DNA of 10,161 bases, taken from assembly GCA_018610095.1 (NCBI GenBank), contig JAHEOB010000080.1, forward strand, positions 1 through 10,161, written 5' to 3'. Below the pieces are notes generated by a model. The model had not been told where the DNA came from. It saw nothing but the letters and a program-made list of their open reading frames with translations, and ran no database searches. Numbering within the stretch: the stretch's first letter is position 1; every line of letters begins with the position of its first letter. The position numbers and the translations under genes are program-made. Source of the stretch: Halothece sp. MAG (lineage in GTDB: Bacteria > Cyanobacteriota > Cyanobacteriia > Cyanobacteriales > Rubidibacteraceae). Below, piece after piece: positions 5,769-10,161 of the stretch.

Positions 5769-7241
5769 TTAGCTGCAAACCCAATTGACTAAAGTCCGAA
5801 CAGGGAATCCGGTTGCCCCTGCATTATTGACCCCACTTTCTTTATCAATCCAGGCGGGACCCGCCATATCAATATGGGCCCAAGGGGTACGATCCACAAA
5901 TTGCTTCAAAAACAGAGCAGCGGTAATTGAACCCGCTGGGCGTGGCCCGGCATTTTTCATATCCGCAATTTTAGATTTCATGCCCTCAAAATAATTGTCT
6001 TCTAATGGCATCTGCCAAACTTTTTCCCCTCCAACCGCTGCAGCATCTTTTAACTGTTGAGCCAAATTGTCATCGGTACTAAATAAGCCACCGATTTCAT
6101 CGCCAAGGGCAATTTTACTAGCCCCAGTGAGGGTAGCAAGGTCAACAATGGCATCAAGGCCTAATTTTTCTGTAAAGACAAGGGCATCTGCTAACGTCAA
6201 GCGTCCTTCCGCATCAGTATTATTCACTTCGATGGTTTTGCCATTAGAGGCAGTAAGAATATCCCCGGGGTGCATAGCGCGACCATTAATCATATTTTCG
6301 GTGGCAGCACTAATGAAGTGAACTTCCACATCAGGCTGAAGTTGGGCAATGGCTCTAGCTGCCCCAAATGTAGCGCCAGCACCCCCCATATCCATTTTCA
6401 TGGTTTCAATGCCACTGCCTGATGGTTTGAGGTTTAAACCACCTGAGTCAAACGTTAACCCTTTCCCGACAATTGCTACTTTGCGACGCGGTGTTCCTTG
6501 AGGTTTATAAGTCAAATGAATAAATTTGGGAGGAATTTCAGAGCCTTGCGCCACTCCCAAATAAGCCCCCATTCCCAGTTGTTCACAATCCGCTTTTTCC
6601 AGAATTTCCAGTTCTAAGTTATAGTCAGAGGCAAGTTGTTGCGCTAACTCAGCAAGGGTAACGGCAGTAACGGAATTGGCGGGGGCTGCTACTAATTCTT
6701 TTGCCAGAATTACCCCATCGCAAATTTGTTCTGCTTTGGTAATGGCTGCTTGTTGATCCCCGAGTTCTAATAGTTCTACGGTTTCCAATTTGAGGGGATT
6801 TTCACTGGGTTCTGATTTAAACCGACGGTCTTCGTGAAGGGCTAGGGTAACGCCTTCCGTAATGACTTGGGCGGTTTGGGCGGGATCATTATTAAAAATG
6901 GGGAGACTGATGGCAAGGCTTTGGCTGTGTTCCGATTTGGCTAAGCGCGCGATCGCGGCTCCTGCTAAGCGAACCGTATCCAGTGTAAACTCATCAGCAT
7001 CCCCCAATCCAATTAACATAATTTTGCGAACCGGGGCATCTCCCCCAACTCGGGTGACAACATTTTTGCCAAATTTCCCGTCAAAATCGCTTTCGGCAAT
7101 TAATTCTTTAATGGTTCCTGCTAACTTGTCATCCAGTTGGGCTAACTCACCGGTCACGGTGACGCCACCGACAAATAACCCCACTGCTAAGGTATCGCCA
7201 TTCCACTTTAAAGTTGTGTTATCGGTTGCTTGTATTTTCAT
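5769..7241 (-). CDS. pepA: Leucyl aminopeptidase (cytosol aminopeptidase, M17 family)
   Basis: PepA is a two-metal aminopeptidase that removes N-terminal residues, Leu among them, from peptides; family members are hexamers in the cytoplasm. The protein has 490 residues from ATG 7241. The N-terminal ~165 residues form the macro-like domain. The C-terminal catalytic domain carries the M17 signature NTDAEGRL (341-348). Metal ligands are K260, D265, D284, D343 and E345, and the catalytic pair is K272 and R347, aligned from memory with E. coli K270, D275, D293, D352, E354, K282 and R356. The ATG at 7241 is preferred because MKIQATD matches where cyanobacterial PepA proteins begin. A GTG two codons upstream (7247) is possible and would give 492 residues. 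The lipoprotein gene ends 35 bases upstream on the same strand, so the two are probably co-transcribed. A HIP1 octamer lies within the gene. Confidence 0.96.
   Translation of the reverse strand: MKIQATDNTTLKWNGDTLAVGLFVGGVTVTGELAQLDDKLAGTIKELIAESDFDGKFGKNVVTRVGGDAPVRKIMLIGLGDADEFTLDTVRLAGAAIARLAKSEHSQSLAISLPIFNNDPAQTAQVITEGVTLALHEDRRFKSEPSENPLKLETVELLELGDQQAAITKAEQICDGVILAKELVAAPANSVTAVTLAELAQQLASDYNLELEILEKADCEQLGMGAYLGVAQGSEIPPKFIHLTYKPQGTPRRKVAIVGKGLTFDSGGLNLKPSGSGIETMKMDMGGAGATFGAARAIAQLQPDVEVHFISAATENMINGRAMHPGDILTASNGKTIEVNNTDAEGRLTLADALVFTEKLGLDAIVDLATLTGASKIALGDEIGGLFSTDDNLAQQLKDAAAVGGEKVWQMPLEDNYFEGMKSKIADMKNAGPRPAGSITAALFLKQFVDRTPWAHIDMAGPAWIDKESGVNNAGATGFPVRTLVNWVCS
6949..6956. repeat. 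HIP1 octamer GCGATCGC inside pepA
   Basis: A perfect HIP1 palindrome in the N-terminal coding part of pepA, extended to GCGCGATCGCG. Confidence 0.95.
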
Positions 7242-7276
7242 GCCCACCTAGCTAATTAAGCAATCATTTCGTTTTT

Positions 7277-7702
7277 TCATTTTAGGCAATATTGATTAAT
7301 TTTTGTCACTAATTCCCGTTCTGAGGTGCTTGCCTGTTGGATTTGTTGTTGCGCTTGTTGCAATTGCGCTTTATCTTTGTTTTCATAAGCAGTGACAAAC
7401 GATCGCGTGGCTTGGGCGTGCTGTTGATAAACCTTAACTAACTGGGTTTGATACTGTTGTAACTGTTCATCCCTCAAATCTAACTGGCTTAAGGTAATAG
7501 CAGATTCTTCCATGACTTTGGCAGCTTGTAAGGCGGCTTCGGGATTACGAGTTTGCCGATCATTGGTGATGTCTTCGGTGTCGGCTACCGTTTGATTGGC
7601 AATCGCAATCAGTTTTTGGCACTCCTTGATCGTCGTGGGCGTACAAGCAGCACTCATTAAACTGAGAAGAACCGCTAATAAAGGGGAAATTGTTCGAGTC
7701 AT
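7277..7702 (-). CDS. Small Gln-rich helical lipoprotein, function unknown
   Basis: The 141-residue product begins with a short basic N-terminus and a hydrophobic stretch (ISPLLAVLLSLMS) ending in SAAC. Cys20 can act as a lipobox cysteine, although Ser at -3 is less usual than Leu or Val. After maturation, about 120 residues remain that look almost wholly alpha-helical, with many Gln, Ala and Glu residues (QQAQQQIQQAS near the end), suggesting a helical bundle or coiled coil. Two further cysteines, C28 near the mature N-terminus and C139 near the C-terminus, could form a disulfide in the periplasm. The membrane in which it is anchored cannot be told from sequence. The gene lies 35 bases upstream of pepA on the same strand and diverges from bciB. 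I do not recognise a named family. Confidence 0.75.
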   Translation of the reverse strand: MTRTISPLLAVLLSLMSAACTPTTIKECQKLIAIANQTVADTEDITNDRQTRNPEAALQAAKVMEESAITLSQLDLRDEQLQQYQTQLVKVYQQHAQATRSFVTAYENKDKAQLQQAQQQIQQASTSERELVTKINQYCLK

Positions 7703-7748
7703 TAATGATATCGCCTAGTCTGAATTGGCTAATGTGAATTACCCTAAT

Positions 7749-7762
7749 AACAGTAGTCTGTT
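7749..7762. promoter_or_regulatory. Inverted repeat AACAG-N4-CTGTT in the divergent lipoprotein/bciB region
   Basis: AACAG at 7749-7753 and CTGTT at 7758-7762 form a perfect dyad with a 4-base centre TAGT, ending 15 bases before the bciB start. The region is only 75 bases long and must hold both divergent promoters, so a repressor or activator bound here could act on both genes. The heptamer TAGTCTG occurs at the dyad (7754-7760) and again at 7716-7722. No known regulator was matched. Confidence 0.25.
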
Positions 7763-7777
7763 CATAAATAAACTAGG

Positions 7778-8974
7778 ATGAGTGTTGCCCCTCCCCATCA
7801 AAAAGCCAAAGGATTAGCCCCAGGGAAACCCCGTCCTGCAAAAGCGCTTTGTAGTGAATGCGGCTTATGCGATACCTACTACATTCACTATGTTAAACAG
7901 GCGTGTGCCTTTCTCAATGAGCAAATTGCGGAACTGGAAGAACAAGCCCACGGTCAGTCTCGGGATTTAAACAACGAAGATGACCTCTATTTTGGAGTTC
8001 ATCAACAGATGTTTGCTGCTCGCAAGAAAGAACCCATTGAGGGGGCACAATGGACTGGCATTGTTAGCTCGATCGCGTGTGAAATGTTAAATCAGGGTAA
8101 GGTGGAAGGCGTGGTTTGTGTGCAAAATTCCGATGAGGATCGCTTCCAACCGGTGCCCATTATTGCCCGTACCCCAGAAGAAGTGTTAGCAGCAAAGGTC
8201 AATAAACCCACCCTGTCTCCCAATTTATCCATTTTAGAAGAAGTGGAACAATGCGGTTTCAAACGTCTCCTTGTGATTGGCGTAGGCTGTCAAATTCAAG
8301 CATTACGAGAAGTTCAAGACAAAATTGGTTTAGAAAAACTCTATGTGCTAGGCACACCTTGTGTGGATAATGTCACCCGCCAAGGACTGCAAAAATTCCT
8401 AGAAACCACCAGTAAATCTCCTGATACCGTTGTCAGTTATGAATTCATGCAGGATTTTCGCGTCCATTTCAAACATGAAGATGGCAGCATTGAAAAAGTT
8501 CCCTTTTTTGGCCTCAATACCAAAGAATTAAAAGATGTATTTGCCCCCTCCTGCATGAGTTGCTTTGATTATGTTAATTCCCTTGCGGATCTGGTAGTGG
8601 GATATATGGGCGCCCCGCTCAATTACCAGTGGATTGTGGTTCGTAATGACACTGGCCAAGAGATGTTAAATGTGGTGGAAGATCAATTAGAAACCCAACC
8701 TGTTAGCTCAAAAGGCGATCGCAAAAACGCGGTTCAACAAAGTATCCCAGCTTATGATAAAGGCGTTACTCTCCCCATGTGGGCAGCGAGATTAATGGGC
8801 GTGATAATTGAAAGAATTGGTCCCCAAGGCTTAGAATATGCTCGTTTCTCCATTGATTCTCACTTCACTCGGAATTACTTATACGTGAAGCGAAATTATC
8901 CCGAGAAATTAGAAGACCATGTGCCCGAATTTGCAAAACGGATTGTTGAGCAGTATGAACTGCCAGAAGATTAA
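7778..8974 (+). CDS. bciB: Ferredoxin-dependent divinyl (proto)chlorophyllide 8-vinyl reductase, BciB type
   Basis: BciB reduces the 8-vinyl group of divinyl chlorophyll precursors to ethyl, using FAD and two [4Fe-4S] clusters with electrons from ferredoxin. The 398-residue protein belongs to the F420 hydrogenase/dehydrogenase beta-subunit family. Near the N-terminus it has CSECGLC (C25, C28, C31) followed by YYIHYVKQACAFL with C43. Further conserved cysteines are C171 (VIGVGCQIQA), C195 (GTPCVDN), and C259 and C262 (PSCMSCFDYVN). The segment DLVVGYMG (271-278) is also typical. From memory it resembles Synechocystis Slr1923 closely, including the N-terminal region. The related plant 7-hydroxymethyl chlorophyll a reductase is the alternative, less likely here. 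It reads away from the lipoprotein gene; tatA follows after 45 bases. The start ATG 7778 is preceded by only a weak ribosome site. Confidence 0.9.
   Translation: MSVAPPHQKAKGLAPGKPRPAKALCSECGLCDTYYIHYVKQACAFLNEQIAELEEQAHGQSRDLNNEDDLYFGVHQQMFAARKKEPIEGAQWTGIVSSIACEMLNQGKVEGVVCVQNSDEDRFQPVPIIARTPEEVLAAKVNKPTLSPNLSILEEVEQCGFKRLLVIGVGCQIQALREVQDKIGLEKLYVLGTPCVDNVTRQGLQKFLETTSKSPDTVVSYEFMQDFRVHFKHEDGSIEKVPFFGLNTKELKDVFAPSCMSCFDYVNSLADLVVGYMGAPLNYQWIVVRNDTGQEMLNVVEDQLETQPVSSKGDRKNAVQQSIPAYDKGVTLPMWAARLMGVIIERIGPQGLEYARFSIDSHFTRNYLYVKRNYPEKLEDHVPEFAKRIVEQYELPED
8715..8722. repeat. HIP1 octamer GCGATCGC inside bciB
   Basis: A perfect HIP1 palindrome in the coding region, encoding part of KGDRK. Confidence 0.95.
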
Positions 8975-9019
8975 AAAGATACACTAGGAACTAACGACCC
9001 CACAAAAGGAGACTCTCTC

Positions 9020-9325
9020 ATGAATGTTTTTGGGATTGGTTTACCAGAAATGGCACTCATTTTTGTCATTGCCCTATTAATCTTTGGCCCCAAAAAATTA
9101 CCCGAAATTGGTAGTAGTTTAGGTAAAGCTCTGAAAGGATTTCAAGACGCTTCCCGAGAGTTTGAAAACGAGTTCAAACGAGAAAGCAGTAAAGGGCAAA
9201 CGAATGATTCTGTCAAAATGAACGCGCAACTCGAACCCAGTGATTCTGAAGCAGAAACCGTTTCCGACGCCTCTTCCAGTCAGAGTCGCTCCACCCAAAC
9301 GGAACAATCCAATATCAATGGGTAA
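9020..9325 (+). CDS. tatA: Twin-arginine translocase subunit TatA/TatE family
   Basis: TatA polymerises around the TatBC receptor to move folded twin-arginine precursors across thylakoid and plasma membranes in cyanobacteria. The 101-residue protein has the family layout: a short N-terminus with GLPE (7-10), one transmembrane helix (~6-21), the hinge FGPKKLPE (22-29), an amphipathic helix (~28-50) with LGKALKGFQDASREFENEF, and an unstructured Ser/Glu-rich tail. The hinge and the Phe in the amphipathic helix fit TatA rather than TatB; cyanobacterial TatA and TatB are similar enough that some doubt remains. AAAGGAG at 9005-9011, eight bases before ATG 9020, is a strong ribosome site. The gene follows bciB after 45 bases and precedes the CPP1-like gene by 49 bases on the same strand, so the three may share transcripts. 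Confidence 0.93.
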   Translation: MNVFGIGLPEMALIFVIALLIFGPKKLPEIGSSLGKALKGFQDASREFENEFKRESSKGQTNDSVKMNAQLEPSDSEAETVSDASSSQSRSTQTEQSNING

Positions 9326-9374
9326 TTAATTTTTCTTGATTTGCATCAACAGCAGCCTCGGAAAGGAGAGAAGC

Positions 9375-9974
9375 ATGACTGAGCAAAATCCCTATCAACA
9401 ACTTGGCGTTACTGAAGATGCTTCCTTTGAAGAAATTCAGGAAGCCAAAACGCGCTTAATGAAAGAATATGAAAATGATCAACAGCAAAAGGAAGCTGTG
9501 GAAGCAGCCTATGATGCTGTCATCATGGATCGGCTTCGTTTACGCCAAGAAGGTAAAATCAAAGTTCCTGAACGCATTCGCTTTCCTGAGAAAGCTAAAC
9601 CCGCGCAACCGAAGCCCAATCCCATCAGTCAAGGAAATTCCCCTGATTGGCTACAGCGGCTGCTTGATACTCCGTCTCGCAATGATTTATTAATTGCTGC
9701 GGGGGTGTTTGTTGTGTTGGGGGGCATGAGTATCTCCAGTGTTCAACTAGCGACCACAGCATTGAGTTTGGGGTTTCCCGGAACGGTTTTTCTGTTGTAT
9801 CGTAAGGAAAAACGATTTGCTCGAGCTGCTTTAATTAGTGTCGTTACTTTAGTGGTGGGAGTGGCAATCGGTTCGGTAATTGGCCCCATTGTTGCTGAAG
9901 GAATGAATGATACTCAATTTACAGTCTTAGCAAGTTTATTCTTTTTATGGTTAACTACTAGCTTTTTACGGTAA
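9375..9974 (+). CDS. CPP1-like protein (J-like domain plus four membrane helices)
   Basis: The 199-residue protein matches the CPP1-like family (chaperone-like protein of protochlorophyllide oxidoreductase, DUF3353). Residues ~5-55 resemble a J domain (NPYQQLGVTEDASFEEIQEA), but the HPD motif that stimulates Hsp70 is absent, so it is not a true DnaJ co-chaperone. A basic, Pro-rich linker (~60-100) follows, then four predicted membrane helices at about 104-120, 123-142, 149-172 and 181-197. In plants CPP1 stabilises POR and binds Hsp70; the cyanobacterial role is inferred. The start ATG 9375 is fixed by AAAGGAG at 9362-9368, six bases upstream. A longer reading from TTG 9336 would add 13 residues across this ribosome site and is unlikely. 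It follows tatA and lies in the neighbourhood of bciB, which fits a pigment-related role. Confidence 0.88.
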   Translation: MTEQNPYQQLGVTEDASFEEIQEAKTRLMKEYENDQQQKEAVEAAYDAVIMDRLRLRQEGKIKVPERIRFPEKAKPAQPKPNPISQGNSPDWLQRLLDTPSRNDLLIAAGVFVVLGGMSISSVQLATTALSLGFPGTVFLLYRKEKRFARAALISVVTLVVGVAIGSVIGPIVAEGMNDTQFTVLASLFFLWLTTSFLR

Positions 9975-10001
9975 TCCCTTACAAGCAGTGTTAGACAAGG
10001 C

Positions 10002-10009
10002 GCGATCGC
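10002..10009. repeat. HIP1 octamer GCGATCGC between the CPP1-like gene and bioF
   Basis: This HIP1 copy is the core of a perfect 12-base palindrome, GCGCGATCGCGC (10000-10011), in the 42-base gap between two convergent stops. It is the only one of the four copies outside coding sequence. It has no T-tract and no loop, so it is not a convincing terminator. Confidence 0.95.
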
Positions 10010-10016
10010 GCTATAG

Positions 10017-10161
10017 TTAACTGCAAGGGGAGGAAAAAGAGGTCCCGAAGTGGGTTAGAGCCTCCACCAATTGTTGCAGATGTTGTTGTTGATGGGTTGC
10101 CATTATCGAAAATCGAATGCGACTAAAGGGAACCGTGGGGGGACGAACGGCAGGGGCAAAA
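10017..10161 (-). CDS. bioF: 8-amino-7-oxononanoate synthase, C-terminal end (5' end outside window)
   Basis: On the minus strand a frame open from the window edge ends at TAA 10019-10017 and gives the last 47 residues of a protein. The segment FAPAVRPPTVPFSRIRFS followed by IMATHQQQHLQQLVEAL is the typical C-terminus of alpha-oxoamine synthases. The A-V-R-P-P-T-V-P motif points to BioF, which condenses pimeloyl thioester with L-alanine in biotin synthesis using PLP. Glycine C-acetyltransferase (Kbl) has a different sequence at this point, as I recall it, and is less likely. The PLP lysine and the rest of the enzyme lie beyond the window, so catalytic competence cannot be judged. The final Ser/Pro/Cys tail (SFSSPCS) extends slightly past the usual end. 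The gene converges on the CPP1-like gene. Confidence 0.85.
   Translation of the reverse strand, partial: FAPAVRPPTVPFSRIRFSIMATHQQQHLQQLVEALTHFGTSFSSPCS

Noticed and set aside
7242..7247. GTG 7247 as the pepA start
   Set aside because: It is possible, but it has no ribosome site and adds only two residues before an ATG that fits the family N-terminus; ATG 7241 was preferred.
5785..7251. Plus-strand open frames at 5785-5994, 6067-6321 and 6862-7251
   Set aside because: All lie opposite pepA, whose M17 motifs are clear; the plus-strand products look like antisense translations.
9119..9307. Minus-strand open frame opposite tatA
   Set aside because: It is contained within tatA on the other strand and has no recognisable features or ribosome site.
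9336..9374. TTG start extending the CPP1-like protein by 13 residues
   Set aside because: The extension runs through the strong AAAGGAG ribosome site at 9362-9368 that belongs to ATG 9375, and the family begins near MTEQNPY.
9469..9693. A second plus-strand frame inside the CPP1-like gene
   Set aside because: It lies in an alternative frame of a supported gene and its basic, low-information product matches nothing.
10000..10011. Palindrome GCGCGATCGCGC as a bidirectional terminator between the CPP1-like gene and bioF
   Set aside because: It is a HIP1 copy with no loop and no T-tract on either side; HIP1 abundance explains it.
1..10161. CRISPR array, insertion sequence, toxin-antitoxin or phage genes
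   Set aside because: No spaced direct repeats, transposase motifs, terminal inverted repeats or defence-gene families are visible; the window is gene-dense housekeeping and photosynthesis DNA.

Overview
The window looks like ordinary chromosomal DNA from a cyanobacterium. The evidence is a psaD gene (photosystem I subunit II), a BciB-type 8-vinyl reductase of chlorophyll synthesis, a CPP1-like membrane protein, an lpxD gene, four copies of the cyanobacterial HIP1 octamer GCGATCGC, a tRNA without an encoded CCA end, and a moderate, slightly AT-rich base composition. I cannot name the genus; a unicellular or halotolerant lineage is only a guess.

Layout. Bases 1-366 are the 3' end of an unrecognised plus-strand gene that starts before the window. 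A CAU-anticodon tRNA, probably tRNA-Ile2, lies on the minus strand at 376-448. A plus-strand cluster follows at 543-4005: a small one-helix membrane protein, a DUF155/RMD1-family protein, a HI0933/BaiN-type flavoprotein whose start overlaps the previous stop by one base, and lpxD 6 bases further on. psaD lies on the minus strand and converges on lpxD; its probable terminator T-tract lies inside the end of lpxD. A 227-base divergent region separates psaD from a plus-strand protein of the acyl-CoA dehydrogenase fold. That gene converges on pepA (leucyl aminopeptidase, minus), which lies behind a small lipoprotein gene in a probable two-gene operon. Across a 75-base divergent region the plus strand carries bciB, tatA and a CPP1-like gene. 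The window ends in the C-terminal 47 codons of a minus-strand bioF.

Functional themes. Three items concern the photosynthetic apparatus: psaD for ferredoxin docking on photosystem I, bciB for reduction of divinyl chlorophyll precursors, and the CPP1-like protein, whose plant relative stabilises protochlorophyllide oxidoreductase. lpxD serves the outer membrane, tatA serves export of folded proteins, and pepA and bioF are housekeeping genes. There is no mobile element, CRISPR array or defence island. I see no convincing undescribed multi-gene system. The points most worth a second look are the acyl-CoA-dehydrogenase-like protein that seems to lack the catalytic glutamate, a Lys-to-Thr change in PsaD at the ferredoxin cross-linking position, and the unstudied 107-aa/DUF155/flavoprotein cluster.
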